Positions 1 to 10,540 of a DNA stretch of 64,000 nt are shown here, one piece after another. How positions within the stretch are numbered: position 1 is the stretch's first letter; each line of letters begins with the position of its first letter. Origin of the DNA: Symbiodinium kawagutii (taxonomy: Eukaryota; Sar; Dinophyceae; Suessiales; Symbiodiniaceae); contig VSDK01015564.1 in assembly GCA_009767595.1 (NCBI GenBank), positions 268,978 through 332,977 of the forward strand. Direction: 5' to 3'. Below the pieces are notes generated by a model, which was not told the DNA's origin, did no database searches, and was given only the letters and a program-made list of their open reading frames with translations. The position numbers were made by a program, and so were the translations under genes.

Positions 1-170
1 TAATGTCTGAATTATGCTCAACCATCATTGGTCGATGATTGATGGCGGTGATGACTGATATAAGCACTGATGATGACCAACAATAATGATGGTTGATGAT
101 TGCTATAATGATGCTCGCAAATGATTAATGGCACCCCAAGTGATGGTGAATGATGGTTACTGATGCCTGA
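1..170. repeat. GT-rich low-complexity block (ATGGTT/TGATGG type)
   Basis: Degenerate repetition of TGATGG, GATGGTT and AATGATGG words. It contains no open frame of interest. This is the 'TGG' polarity of the low-complexity sequence that recurs through the window; the opposite polarity is CCAT/AACCA. Confidence 0.6.
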
Positions 171-1399
171 CTGGACTCTTGAAGATGGGTGATGCTCAAG
201 AATCAGATCTTGTTACAGGACATGAGACTACACCACCAACAGAACTGACCATGATTATAATTCGCCATCATATACATCGATCATGGTAAGTTCTGATATA
301 GACCATATATCAATCATATCAGTCATGCCATAGAGCATAATATACCAATTCATTGATCATCCATGGGCATACACTGGGCCACCTCTGGTGAAGGATTCAC
401 CTACTTCACTCTTCACAAGCATGCTGCAAGAACGTGCGTGGCCAAGCCAAATTCCGGTAGATGATTGTAAATCCAAACCAGCAATCAAAGGGTAGTAGTT
501 CACATCCCAACCAAGCAACCAAGCAAACAGGGGGTATGGGTCATAAGATGTCACAAGCAACCAAGCAAACCACGGGTAGTACCAGTAGTTCACATCCCAA
601 CAGCTATAGCTAGTTTGCTAATTCCTGAGTGTGCAGGGGTACACTTCGACTAGCAACTGACCCACGGCTCTGTCCATTGGTGGACGATGCTTGCAGCATC
701 TTGTCGGAGGTGGAGAGTTCCCATACGCTGAAAACACCGATGTCACCATTGATTCACCCGGAAACCACAAATATCATAGATATACTGTATACACTCTAGT
801 TAACTCACCTTGAAGTTAAAATCCACCATAGAAATCATGATGCTTGGCGCAACCAAGTTAGTTTACCAAAGGATACCAAGGGTAAATCGGGATCCCCCCT
901 GGATTTTGCACCCCCTGAAATCACACTGAACTGCAGGACTAGCACTGGCCTTCTGCCTTTCAGCCTGGGAACGCCTTCCGCAAATCTTGGGAGGCACATG
1001 TGACTGTAATTTGTCATTGCATCTTACCCTTAGGGATCGAAGACTATCGAAGTAACCCGGGAATCAGCCCCAGAACTGATGGAAGTTCACAAGTTCATTC
1101 GCCACTAGGCCACCTCCAAAGCCGAAAGCCAGGGGTGGGTCCCTGGAATCAGTGGCTGGTCCCATCTCCCCGTCCCTGGGTGCCTTCGTTTGATTCACTG
1201 TCTTTGGTGCTCCCTGTGCCTTTACCTCAGCGGCGTTTCCAAGCATGGGTAGGACCAGCGATTTCTGGTCAGCAGGTAGGCTCGACTCCGTAGACACTGA
1301 AGCACTTGACCAGAATCTTTGTTAACAATGAGAAGGGCATGCTTTTAACGGGTGTATAAGTGTATAAATAATGGCAGTGTAAGGTGTGCTTTTTTTTTA
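171..1399. other. Intergenic or intronic DNA, no recognisable gene
   Basis: Only short open frames occur here. A phrase of about 15 bases (GTAGTTCACATCCCA) is repeated near 495 and 585, with CAACCAAGCAA words between the copies. The part at 1,000-1,300 is GC-richer and open in several frames, so it could hold an exon, but no domain is recognisable. Nothing else is seen. Confidence 0.4.
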
Positions 1400-1486
1400 C
1401 AAGGGGTACCCAAAAATGATGGATTTAGTAACAAAAAAACTTGTTAATGGATGATAATGATGATACCTGGGGGGTCCCCTATTTTG
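1400..1486. repeat. TIR element family A, degenerate copy
   Basis: Left end AGGGGTACCCAAAAATGAT and right end GGGGGGTCCCCTATTTTGAT are inverted relative to each other, as in the other family A copies. The outermost GGTGGTTTCTCAA arms are missing or decayed. Confidence 0.45.
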
Positions 1487-1506
1487 ATAAATATATGCCC
1501 AGTATA

Positions 1507-1634
1507 TGGTGGTTTCTTAAAATGGGTGGTTTCTTAAAATGGGAGGGGGGTACCCCTAAATCATCTAATAAACAACATGTTTTAATAATAAGAGCGTGGA
1601 TTTTGGGGTCCCCCTATGATTTGAGAAACCACCA
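1507..1634. repeat. TIR element family A
   Basis: TIRs TGGTGGTTTCTTAAAATGGG (left) and TTTGAGAAACCACCA (right) bracket a core with the characteristic inner inverted pair TACCCCTAAATCAT / TTTTGGGGTCCCC. The left arm is duplicated in tandem (GGTTTCTTAAAATGGG twice). No coding capacity, so it would be a non-autonomous, MITE-like element. Confidence 0.7.
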
Positions 1635-1733
1635 CATATGGATCAGCTGGTATATCCGCTACTATTCTTGGTCATTTTCCCTTATTATCAGCCACTAACC
1701 AGCTGATTAACCATGACTTGAGAAACCACCAAA

Positions 1734-1847
1734 ATATGGCAGTGGGTCAAAATCCCATACCCCTGGTACCCCACCATTAACCATTGTTTTCCCTTGTTTT
1801 GTTGGTGGAACGTTGGTTGGTTAAGATTGACCCAGCTCGCCATATGG
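1734..1847. repeat. TIR element family C
   Basis: Ends ATATGGCAGTGGGTCAAAAT and GATTGACCCAGCTCGCCATAT are inverted copies of one another. The family consensus has termini reading CCATATGGCTATGGGTCAA, with an interior containing a run like CCCCTGGTTCCCC and AACCATTGTTTTCCC. Short and non-coding. Confidence 0.6.
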
Positions 1848-2335
1848 CCAATGCCAGTATGGTGTCGGCAGGATCAACCATTGGGTTCCTGGCCGGTAGC
1901 GGCAAAAGGTAATGGAGATGACCAAACAGCTGAAACTGTGAGGTGGGGGGACGGGACCTCAGGAGTGGCCGGGAGCCAAATGGTAGAGCTGGTGATAACT
2001 GGCCTATGAATAAGTAAAGTATGACTGAATAGGTAAACTATGACTAAATAGATAAACTATGACTACATTCAACTTTTTTTTTATATCTATAATACCTATA
2101 AATAGCTGGTAATTTGATGTACCATGAAATATGCAGCTTGCTATTCATACTCCATCGACCTCCTGAAATAATGACGAGCCATGGGTTTGACATGGTTAAA
2201 CAAATGGCACGACCATTGACCCCCACATTTGCCCAAACCATCCGCCGGCAAACGGACCAGTAGTGGTACCCGTTGAGAACCTACTGGTCTTGATGGAGCA
2301 ACTGGATCGGGTACCTGGTGAACCATGTGCACATA

Positions 2336-2440
2336 TATGTATAATTGAATATAATATTATACGTATATATGTGAATATATTACATAGATATATTAATGCA
2401 TTGTATGTGTATATTATGTATATATGTATTATATGTACCT
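2336..2440. repeat. AT-rich low-complexity tract
   Basis: Runs of TATATGT, ATATTA and TGTATATTATG. It is a simple AT-rich tract with no coding potential. Confidence 0.7.
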
Positions 2441-2452
2441 AGAAAACCCACG

Positions 2453-2766
2453 TTGCAAAATTTTGGTAATCGTAGATTTTCAAGCCAAAAAAGGTAATTG
2501 TTTAACAGAAAGGTAATCGTATACAAAAAAGGTAATCCAGCATCCTGGTGTGCATGATCGAAATTTCATTCCGGGAATTTCCAGCATTTTTCTGCTGATT
2601 TCCGGCATTTTTCCGGGAATTTCTGCTATTGTTTGTAGCCATTTTGGCATGTGTGCGGTCTAATTGTCTTTGAATTGCAAAAAGGTAATTTTGAAGTAAA
2701 CGGAAGGAAAAAAGGTAGTTGTTTGGAAAAACACTGTTTTTCCCGGAATGACTAAAATTTTGCATA
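2453..2766. repeat. AT-rich element with TGCAAAATTTT inverted ends
   Basis: The segment begins TTGCAAAATTTTGG and ends CTAAAATTTTGCATAC, an inverted pair of about 11 bp. It has internal repeats of AAAAAGGTAAT(T/C)G at both ends and a central quasi-palindromic stretch of GGGAATTTCC/CAGCATTTTT words. At 2636-2649 it contains a 14-base match to the dinoflagellate spliced-leader sequence (see findings). Confidence 0.4.
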
Positions 2767-2848
2767 CTTTTGGTTTGCTAGGTATATGTATATCTCTAGT
2801 GGATACCTCGTGAACCATGGTCAACCCATCTGAAAAATCCCACAAATA

Positions 2849-2986
2849 CTACAAAGTGGGCCCCGAACCAGCTATAAGTTGGGTTCTTGGTTTATAGCTA
2901 GCGCAGCTACCAGTTATGGCAAATAAAACCACAATCATCATATGCCTTGTAAGCCAAGTTATAACGTTTAGGGGGCCACCTTGTAA
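2849..2986. repeat. TIR element family D
   Basis: Left end ACTACAAAGTGGGCCCC and right end GGGGGCCACCTTGTAA are inverted. The inside has AAGTTGGGTT / AAGCCAAGTTATAAC. Several related copies occur, some expanded. Confidence 0.55.
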
Positions 2987-2999
2987 AAATCTAAGTTAG

Positions 3000-3420
3000 T
3001 ACACGATGGGCCCCTGGCAGTTCTAAGTTGGGTTATCACCCCTAAAACTAGTAGTTATAACCCAACTTATAAGTGTTTGTATCCCCTATAACCCCTATAA
3101 CTGATAGTTATAGCCCCTATAACTGGTAGTTATAACCCCTATAACTAGTAGTTATAACCCAACTTAAAAGTGTGTGTATCCCCTAACCCCTAAAACTATT
3201 AGTTATAACCCCTATAACTAGTAGTTATAACCCAACTTAAAAGTGTGTGTATCCCCTAACCCCTAAAACTATTAGTTATAACCCCTATAACTAGTAGTTA
3301 TAACCCAACTTATAAGTGTTTGTATCCCCTGTACCCATAACTAGTAGTTATAACCCTTACAACTAGTGGGTACTGGACATAAACCAACTAACCTAAGTGG
3401 TTGGGGGCCCACCTTGTAGC
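3000..3420. repeat. Family D element with internal tandem array
   Basis: Flanked by ACGATGGGCCCC (left) and GGGGGCCCACCTTGTAG (right). The interior is a degenerate array of CCCCTATAACTAGTAGTTAT units including two copies of a 73-bp unit starting at 3168 and 3241. The word AACTAGTAGTTA is also the core of the 22-bp satellite at 58.7-59.3 kb. Confidence 0.6.
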
Positions 3421-3559
3421 TGTGAGCCACCCAGTGTCTCGCGTCGAAGGAAAGCTTGGTCTCGCGACTGGGACTCGCACCCGACTGGGACTCTTCTACC
3501 TTGGTGGTGAAGGCGGAATGCACATGAAAACGTGCATCCATCAGTTAATGATCAATGTA

Positions 3560-3720
3560 AAACAAAATCCTATACATGTGTCAAACTAATAAATGATGAT
3601 GGTTGAAAATTCAATAACTATATGTATTTCAAACTAATGATGGCTCATTCAATAATGAACCATAACTTGATGATGGTTGATAAGAATCCTCTGTTAGGTA
3701 ATAATGGTTGGCAAAAATCA
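3560..3720. repeat. GT-rich low-complexity block
   Basis: Repeats of TGATGATGGTTGA. It follows a GC-richer stretch (3,400-3,550) and an AACCC-rich stretch, so the strand polarity of the low-complexity DNA flips across that stretch. Confidence 0.45.
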
Positions 3721-3834
3721 GATATTGCCACTAACCAAACTTCATAGCCAATAAAAACCAGTCGGTAAGCCTACGTTGTTCAGGTGCCATATATTGGATG
3801 AGAACAATTTCTATCAGAGCGTATGTGTAAATAC

Positions 3835-3953
3835 ATGGCTATGGGTCGATATTTACCCATCAATTTTGTGGGGATCATAACCAACAACAATAGAAAAACA
3901 ATGGTTCATGATGGGGGAACCGCGGGTACCGAGTGAACTGACCCACACCCAAA
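3835..3953. repeat. TIR element family C
   Basis: Ends CATGGCTATGGGTCGATAT and GTGAACTGACCCACACC are inverted. The interior contains GGGGGAACCGCGGGTACC, the counterpart of the family's GGGGAACCAGGGGTAC block. Confidence 0.6.
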
Positions 3954-4059
3954 TAGGTATGAATGTGGTTAAAGCTAAGTAAAAAGAAATAACGGAAGTA
4001 TACTTTGAATACCAATGGAAATCCAAGGTAGATCATGGGGAGACGGCGCGACCAAATAC

Positions 4060-4340
4060 GTATATATATATATATATGTAAAAATATTTATATAGAAATA
4101 TTTGTTTATTTGAATATCTTAATACATATATATATATATTTATTTATATCTATGTATTAAAAAAATCCAAATGAGTGTAACCATATATATATACATATAT
4201 ATATATAAGAGTATTCATGTATATTTAAAGCATATATATATATACACATACAGTGTACATGTATGGGGATAATAAGCAGCAATAGTAAGGGATATACTGA
4301 TATACCGGCTATATATATATATATAAATATGATCCATATA
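4060..4340. repeat. AT-rich (TA)n tract
   Basis: Several runs of TATATATATA interspersed with TATTTATATA, ending beside a family A element. Simple sequence only. Confidence 0.8.
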
Positions 4341-4341
4341 T

Positions 4342-4469
4342 AGTGGTGTCTCAACATAGGGGTAGCCCCAAAATGGATGCTTTATTACTATAGATGGTTA
4401 CTATGAGATGGTTGCTATGAGATGGTTACTATGAGATGGTTTGGGGGTCCCCTAATTCGAGAAACACAC
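4342..4469. repeat. TIR element family A with internal triplication
   Basis: Ends AGTGGTGTCTCAACATAGGG and CTAATTCGAGAAACACAC are inverted, and the inner pair is GTAGCCCCAAAATGGAT / ATGGTTTGGGGGTCCCC. Inside, a GATGGTTACTATGA-like 15-bp unit is repeated about four times. Confidence 0.65.
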
Positions 4470-4841
4470 GTATGTAGATATTTGTGTGTCTGCGTTAATG
4501 TTGGTTGATACCATAAACATCCGTACCCATGCCACCAAGTTGTGGAGAATGAATCCGGCTCCAGCCTCCGCGAAGTGTTCCAACCTGCCCTAACAAGCTG
4601 TCGATTGCTTGTTAATGAAAAAACTTCAATCTTGCAACCCCACAACTTTTACAAGTTGGTCGACCTTGCCAACAAGCTCTTCAAATCAAACATCATTGCA
4701 AGCATCCTTAAAATTGTAAGCAAACCTAGCTGACGTAGTTCGAGACAACCTACTTGCTCGTTGGGATCTGCTCGTTGGGTTAAATCTAAGTGGGAGACCA
4801 CATAGGAGGCCTGGCTCGGCCATGCTTGACTGATCGGATCA

Positions 4842-4937
4842 ATGGTCAACCAATTTCATGGGGGATAATGACCAACAAAACTATAGGAAAACCGCCTGGT
4901 TAAGCCAGGGGCATAGGGTGCACTGACCCACAGCCAA
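4842..4937. repeat. TIR element family C, decayed copy
   Basis: Interior GGGGGATAATGACCAACAAA followed by GGTGCACTGACCCACAGCC matches the right two thirds of family C. The left TIR is not clear. Confidence 0.4.
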
Positions 4938-5398
4938 ATGAATACTGGGCTTAGTGGTGATGAATGCATGGTTCATATCCTCTGTGGTATCCCTTGAGGC
5001 CAGGTGCCACCATCAGTTTAGATCAGTCCAGAACCTGGTGTCTGTAACTTGAACGCGTCTAAGGATGCAAGCATGTGTATGAAACTGTATGACACTAAAT
5101 TCATATTTAAATATATAATATGGACTAGCGTGTAGAATATAACATGTCGGATTGACAATAAATGTAGATGTGTATATATATTTATATACTAGGTATAATT
5201 GTATATTTGATACAGTAAATCAATTTATATATAGATATATACATATACGTATGGATACAAAATGGCATGTGGAGGTATTCATCATTATTTATTCACAATT
5301 TCCAACACATAAATATCTTGGCATACGTATATTTCTTTTCCTGCGAAAGTGCCACAGTCACGACATTGGCATACGTGTAAATAGACTATATGGTCACA

Positions 5399-5503
5399 TG
5401 GTGGTTTCTCAAAATAGGGGTACCCCTAAATCATCCATCTATAGTTATTGAGTAGTACAAAACCAACTATTTGGGGGGTCCCATATGACTTGAGAAACCA
5501 CCA
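5399..5503. repeat. TIR element family A, good copy
   Basis: Near-perfect inverted ends TGGTGGTTTCTCAAAATAGG and ATGACTTGAGAAACCACCA, with inner pair TACCCCTAAATCATCC / TTTGGGGGGTCCC. About 105 bp, non-coding; among the best copies for defining the family. Confidence 0.75.
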
Positions 5504-5519
5504 TAATGGATTGTAAAGG

Positions 5520-5808
5520 TATAGATCCAGCATGCTCTTGAATCATGGAAGCATCAACAGCTCTACCAAGGGTGGAACCAACCATGGGGCACCAACAGGC
5601 GCGAATCGCGAATGACTCGAATCCACATCTGCACCGCAGCGATGCACGTTTTTGTTCGGTCAGGCTGTCGTGGTGGTTGGAACCGGGCCTTCCCACCCAT
5701 GCGCTGTGCCAGTGCCTTTTGTGTTCCCCCAGTCGGGTCGGCTGGAGATCGATCGAAGATCAGTGGCGCGAACGAAAGGTGTGGATATTCGAACAGTGAA
5801 TTCACCAC
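5520..5808. other. GC-richer island between two family A elements
   Basis: About 290 bp open in several frames on both strands, lying between two TIR elements. It could contain an exon or an old gene fragment. No motif is recognisable in any frame. Confidence 0.25.
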
Positions 5809-5809
5809 A

Positions 5810-5913
5810 TGGTGGTTTCTCAAAATAGGGAACCCCAAAAAATGATTGGTTTATTACTATAAATGATTAATAACTAGGTGATTTGGGGGTACCCTATTTT
5901 GAGAAACACCCAC
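5810..5913. repeat. TIR element family A, good copy
   Basis: Inverted ends TGGTGGTTTCTCAAAATAGG and CCTATTTTGAGAAACACCCA. Core has the conserved TTGGTTTATTACTATAAATGA word. Confidence 0.75.
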
Positions 5914-7140
5914 ATCTGAAAAGTGAAAAAACAAAGAACTCTCAGCTTCGTCTCGATCGCAGCGATGACCCAACACTCAACTATCAGTTGTCTCTGGGTG
6001 CACCAGCAACAGACATGGGTAGCCGAAACGCTTCAAAGTTTTCGCTCCTTCGAACTGTTGTGATCTGCCAAAAGGGCTGCCACCAGACCACGCAGTGGGA
6101 ACCAAGAGACTCTGACAATATTGAAGCTGCGAGTCACTGTTGTGTAGGCATCAGCAAGGATTTCAAGGTGGTATACTTCCAGAACTAACCACTATTGACC
6201 AGTCTGAATCAATGGATTTGCATGGAAAACAATGGTCATTTCCAGTACAGCTAGCATCACAGGTGCGAATAGGATGATCGTGTTGCATCTCCTGAGGACA
6301 TGGGTTTGTTATTGAGGGTCGTTTTAATGTTTCATATTGTAAGAATGCACGAGTTGATTCATCTGGGTCAATGATGCTTAGTGAAGTGATGATTGATCAT
6401 GCTAAATTCCTGCTTAATGATAGTTAATGATGTTTGGTACAACTACTGGTTCTACAAACCAGGGTTAATCACGGCATGTTTCTCATGCCCAAAGCACCTA
6501 CCCTTACGCCGAATTGAAGCCTTTTTGAGTGCTAGCTGACAACGACAAATACGTAGCTATGCTGCAAAAAACATCTTTGATGTTATATATGTATAACATC
6601 ACAAACATGTACCAAACAACAAACCCGCAGCTACTTGAGAGTCAGTTTTGGAAGTGTGAAATTTGGTTGCACATTGTGTGGATAAACTTTGCAAGTTCAT
6701 ATGTAATTGCCTACAAATTCTGCGCCAACAAGTCTGAAACGTTGCCTGAACAAATATTTCTCTCCGACTGATTAGCCACCACAAAAAGTATCTCCCCTGA
6801 GAGGGTGATTCTTTGCCGTTGCTTCACCAGCCTGCAATAGTCTGCCATGTCGATATGCTGCCGCTTCCTCTCTTGGAGTGAGTTGAAACGTGAAACCCGT
6901 CAACAACTTTCCATGGTGGTTCAACGAACTTACCCATCAACAACTTACCTAGGTAGAGTATGGTAAAGTTGCAACTACCATGGGTCGGCACTTACCTTGA
7001 AACCATCCCTTGCAACAACTTACCCTGCCACTGATTGAAACTGGTTACAATGATTCTACAGTCTAAACTTCCCGACCATTTGGGAGAAGGGCACCTTGCG
7101 CTCTTTCAACTCCCAACAACTGGAAGCCAGTCTGGCCACA
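5914..7140. other. No assignable gene
   Basis: 5,914-6,190 is open on the plus strand (about 90 codons after the family A end) and moderately GC-rich, but shows no domain. 6,350-6,440 is GT-rich low-complexity DNA. 6,480-6,830 is open in short stretches only. 6,900-7,060 repeats CAACTTACC words. Nothing firm. Confidence 0.3.
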
Positions 7141-7164
7141 ATTCAAGAAACTATTGAAAAATAT

Positions 7165-7255
7165 TCGTGGTTTCAACCCCCTTGAAAAATATTCGTCAAC
7201 CAACCATTTGTGAATAATCATCAGGGAAAGTGAAAAATGTTTGAAACCACCAACC
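7165..7255. repeat. TIR element family B
   Basis: Left arm GTGGTTTCAACCCCCTTGAA and right arm AAATGTTTGAAACCACCAAC are inverted. The core carries the diagnostic word GTCAACCAACCATTTGT. Family B is second in abundance to family A. Confidence 0.65.
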
Positions 7256-7272
7256 GGTACAACAATTCTGAT

Positions 7273-7376
7273 ACCCCTACCCTTCGAGCTACCATGAGAT
7301 AGTAGGTAACCAGCTGGTTTCTACCATCTAGTTGTAACTGGGGTCCGTTTCCGAACGTAACTGGAAGGCAAGGGCT
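7273..7376. repeat. TIR element family F
   Basis: Ends CCCCTACCCTTCGAGCTACC and GTAACTGGAAGGCAAGGGCT are imperfect inverted repeats around the word AGTAGGTAACCAGCTGGTTT. A second good copy is at 31,954-32,068. Confidence 0.55.
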
Positions 7377-7479
7377 TTGGAAAATCAATGCATTGCAGCA
7401 TACTCCCCCCGTGACAGAATTTCGGCACGGAGCTGGGTATAACCATTTTGAAGGGAAAGCATTAATGGTTAATGATAGG

Positions 7480-7635
7480 GCTATGGGTCAATATCAACCA
7501 ACCAAGAATAGGGGTTAATGACCAACAATAATAAGGTAAACAATAGTTAATGATAGGGGAACCAGGGGTACGGGTTTTTGACCCACTGCCAATAGGGGAA
7601 ACATGGGGTACAGGGTTTTGACCCACAGCCACATG
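7480..7635. repeat. TIR element family C with duplicated right end
   Basis: Left end GGGCTATGGGTCAATATCAA; two successive right ends, GTTTTTGACCCACTGCC and GGTTTTGACCCACAGCC. The interior has GGGGAACCAGGGGTACGGG. Confidence 0.65.
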
Positions 7636-7822
7636 GGTACGGTACCCTGAACTACGGGGGCCCCTCATGATGGGCCCCACACAGATGACGCAACTGGTCG
7701 ATCTGTGGGGATGTGCAGCCTTTTTTGGTCGGCTGAGCCCCGTTGACCAGCTATAGCTGTTGGGTTATAGAGGGTAACTACCTTTAACTCTAGTTGGGGG
7801 GGCCACCTTGTAGACACATGGT

Positions 7823-8000
7823 GGTAACCCCCATCCACGGCACCAAAAGTGTTCCTTCACAAGTCGTCATCACTGGCACATGGAATAAAAGCCAATCACT
7901 TCGCGTGGAGTGGCATGGCTCGCCCTGCTTTGGTCTGCGAATTCATATCAGGCAACACCCCTTCGTCCAGCGATACCGTTGCTCGGTGAAAGGCGGGAAT
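7823..8000 (+). CDS. Possible exon with glycogen-binding-like motif
   Basis: An open plus-strand frame, GC-richer than its surroundings, reads through VVITGTWNK followed about ten residues later by VEWHG and then LRIHI. This spacing resembles the start of AMPK-type glycogen-binding or CBM48 (E-set) domains, where an aromatic GSWNxW turn precedes β strands. That is a weak resemblance: the second Trp of the usual motif is absent and only about 60 residues are open. No start codon or splice sites can be fixed. It may instead be chance coding potential. Confidence 0.25.
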
Positions 8001-8079
8001 AGAGGGATGATTTTCTTGGTTCTGTGGTCATGAATCGTTATTTTGGTTTCGAATGGTTATGATTCTTAATTGTTATAAA

Positions 8080-8605
8080 GGGTTTTAGCAGTTCCAACTT
8101 GTCATAATATGAGGCGTAATGGTTAGATTTATACAATTAATTAAGCAGTGTGACTGGCTATCATAAAAAGGTTCTAGCGCGCTTATGCATACATCCCCAA
8201 TAGACTGTTCTTCTGACGATTGAGGATCAGTTCCCATCCCGACATTCTGAAAATCATTGGTGTCCGGAAAAAGTGTACTACCCCAACCTACTAAACATAA
8301 TTCTTCGGCAGTGGGAGAAATGCCAAAGTTGTTTGTTGTTCAACAAGCTGGGAGCTCGCATTCGTCGAATTCGGTTTTTGGGCAATAAGTATTGTCATTG
8401 TTCACCCTATTCACTCAGCATGATCATCAGGTTGCTATTGGCTAATGATTGTTCATGTGAATCATTAATCCTAATCATTAGTAATCATCATATTCATGAA
8501 CAACCAAGCGCTATGCATTATCATTATTTATCGCAATCATTCAGCATAATTAATCCTAACCATTACACATTATCATTAGGGAGCTAACCAAGAGTAACCA
8601 TCATT
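8080..8605. other. Non-coding, ends in AC-rich low-complexity DNA
   Basis: 8,440-8,600 is made of ATTAATCCTAATCATTA and TTATCATTA words (CCA polarity). No gene is visible. Confidence 0.4.
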
Positions 8606-8607
8606 AC

Positions 8608-8716
8608 TGGCTGGTAGTTGAACAACCCCGTCATAAAAAAATATGCTTGTCAACCAACCAACTGTCAATAATTACATTTGGGAAAATAAAACATGCCAAT
8701 GAAACCACCAACCAAA
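8608..8716. repeat. TIR element family B
   Basis: Ends CTGGCTGGTAGTTGAACAAC and ATGAAACCACCAACCAAAT are inverted. The core reads CTTGTCAACCAACCAACTGT. Confidence 0.6.
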
Positions 8717-9266
8717 TAGTTTAACCACGATTGTTGCCTATTATCCCCCATTATTAACCATGATCAGTGGTTATAACCCTCATTGTGATGAACCAACCGT
8801 AGCTTAAATACCTGCAGCCAGATTTATAGATCAACCAATCTTGTGACTCGCACCAAGTCAAGTGACCCCGTCGAAAACTCGCTGAGTACAGCCAGCATGC
8901 GGGGTACCAAGGTGTGAAGGTACCCCGACTCGGGGGAATCGGAGGTGCGCGTACATTTCAACCAATCCTGGAGGACTGCCTAGCAGCCAACATGATCGAC
9001 TACCAAGTTGAACTATGGCAAAGGAGCTGGTTGCATCATTCTACCAGTGGCCTGGTAGCACCGCAATGTCAATTATCTGGGGGGCCTCTGTACAAAATCT
9101 ATCGGTTGCGTGTTGACCCCACTCACTACTCCAACAGCCCAAATCACCACATCATGGGGTGCGAGAATTTCATCGAAAGCAACCTGTTGAGGCGATTACC
9201 TGAGGGACAGAAACACATGGCTCTAAATCGTTTTTGTAGTGATGTTCTTTCAAAAACCAAAACAGA

Positions 9267-9364
9267 CTGGTTGGTGGTTTCAACCCCTGTGAAGAATATT
9301 ATCTAATCAACCAACCATTTTCAATACATGGGAAAATATAGAACGTTTGAAACCACCAACCAAA
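9267..9364. repeat. TIR element family B, good copy
   Basis: Left arm CTGGTTGGTGGTTTCAACCC and right arm GTTTGAAACCACCAACCAAA are inverted over about 18 bp. Core: AATCAACCAACCATTTTC. Confidence 0.7.
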
Positions 9365-9496
9365 AAATCATTGCTAAGATTCGCAAAGCAAAATTCAGCT
9401 AGGCACCTGGGTCCTCTGATTGTGGCGTCCAGTGAAGGGCAAGCAAGGCGCTGTCGTAGGTCAATCCGCCTGATCAACCGGTCTAAGATAAATTTG

Positions 9497-9657
9497 AATG
9501 TTTCGAAATGGATCGAAATGGTGGTTATAAGTCATGCCAAGAATTCCATGTATTTATTTAGAAACAAATCACGAACTGAAACCATCAACTAGTTATTCAA
9601 CTGCTTCCCTAAGCTAACATTTGGTTAGAACCCTCCTGGTAGCTCCTGGCCTCGCTC
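9497..9657. repeat. Dispersed 160-bp repeat, copy 1
   Basis: Begins GAATGTTTCGAAATGGATCG and ends in CCCTCCTGGTAGCTCCTGGC. It matches 16,171-16,327 along its whole length with scattered substitutions. Both copies contain a GGTTNGAACCCTCC word reminiscent of a tRNA B box, but no A box is evident. Confidence 0.65.
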
Positions 9658-10430
9658 TCTACAAGGTCTTTCGAGGCCGGCCCTTCCTGGGTACCCCTGG
9701 CTCTCATATTTTGGATGATAACTGCGGGGGTTCATCCCAGGCCCCCAAATTTAGGCGCCATGACGGCAGCACCCTTGTCACAGCTGAATGCATAGGGTGC
9801 ATTCCCCGACAAGCACCACATCCTGTGTCGAAACTCGCCCAGGAATTTGTCCTAAACCTGCGAGGATTCGGATACTTCTGGACGAAACTGGTTCCGTTGC
9901 CTGTCAAGACCTGCAAAATACACACGCCCACGGGGCTACCATTCGCTGGGTGCCATTCGAAAAATACGAGAATGCGGGGCAGCTCGGCGATGGTCAAGGG
10001 CAAGCGGCGCCAAGGAGTTGTGATGGCAATCGTCAAGACTTGTCAGTCAATCATGGTAGTTTTCATCACCAGATACTCCGTGGTACGGGGGGTACCTCAC
10101 TGGGTCAGTTTAATGCGGCTTTTATGTAGGTTATACCAGCACCATCGAGCCTCTGGGTATTGAAGTTTCTTCAAGCCAACTGGGTGTTTCTCAATTCATA
10201 GCGCACAAAATTCTCATCCTTTAACACCAATAAAGCAACCACAGCGCTATGGGGGTTCCCAGACGTCCTGGCTAGGTCGAAACACGACGGCTCAACGATG
10301 GGTGATGCTGGCACAATGGCACGGTACCAGGCTCGGTACCAGCGTGGGCAAACGCCACCTGAAGCCCACGATGTGAGACAACATGCGCCAACAAAATGCG
10401 CTTGGCAAATGGCGAGCGCCAGGATCAAGC
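9658..10430. other. GC-rich stretch with overlapping open frames, function unknown
   Basis: Three long open frames overlap (plus 9621-10163, plus 9788-10129, minus 9704-10036). None has a recognisable domain, and openness on both strands is what GC-rich, stop-poor DNA gives by chance. Codon-usage scoring against transcripts would be needed to choose one. It may hold one or more exons. Confidence 0.25.
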
Positions 10431-10540
10431 CGTTAACCAACCAACGAACCAGGGGGGTTAACCACCAACAGTTTCATCGGGAAAACAATGCTTCGTAATA
10501 GGCGAACCAGGGGTACAGGTTTTTGACCCAGCGCCAAATG
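10430..10540. repeat. TIR element family C, partial
   Basis: Contains GGGAAAACAATGCTTCGTAA, GGCGAACCAGGGGTACAGG and TTTTTGACCCAGCGCC, matching the right part of family C. Confidence 0.45.

Noticed and set aside
9621..10163. 180-codon plus-strand ORF
   Set aside because: Other frames on both strands are equally open over the same stretch and none shows a domain; reported only as an unassigned GC-rich stretch.
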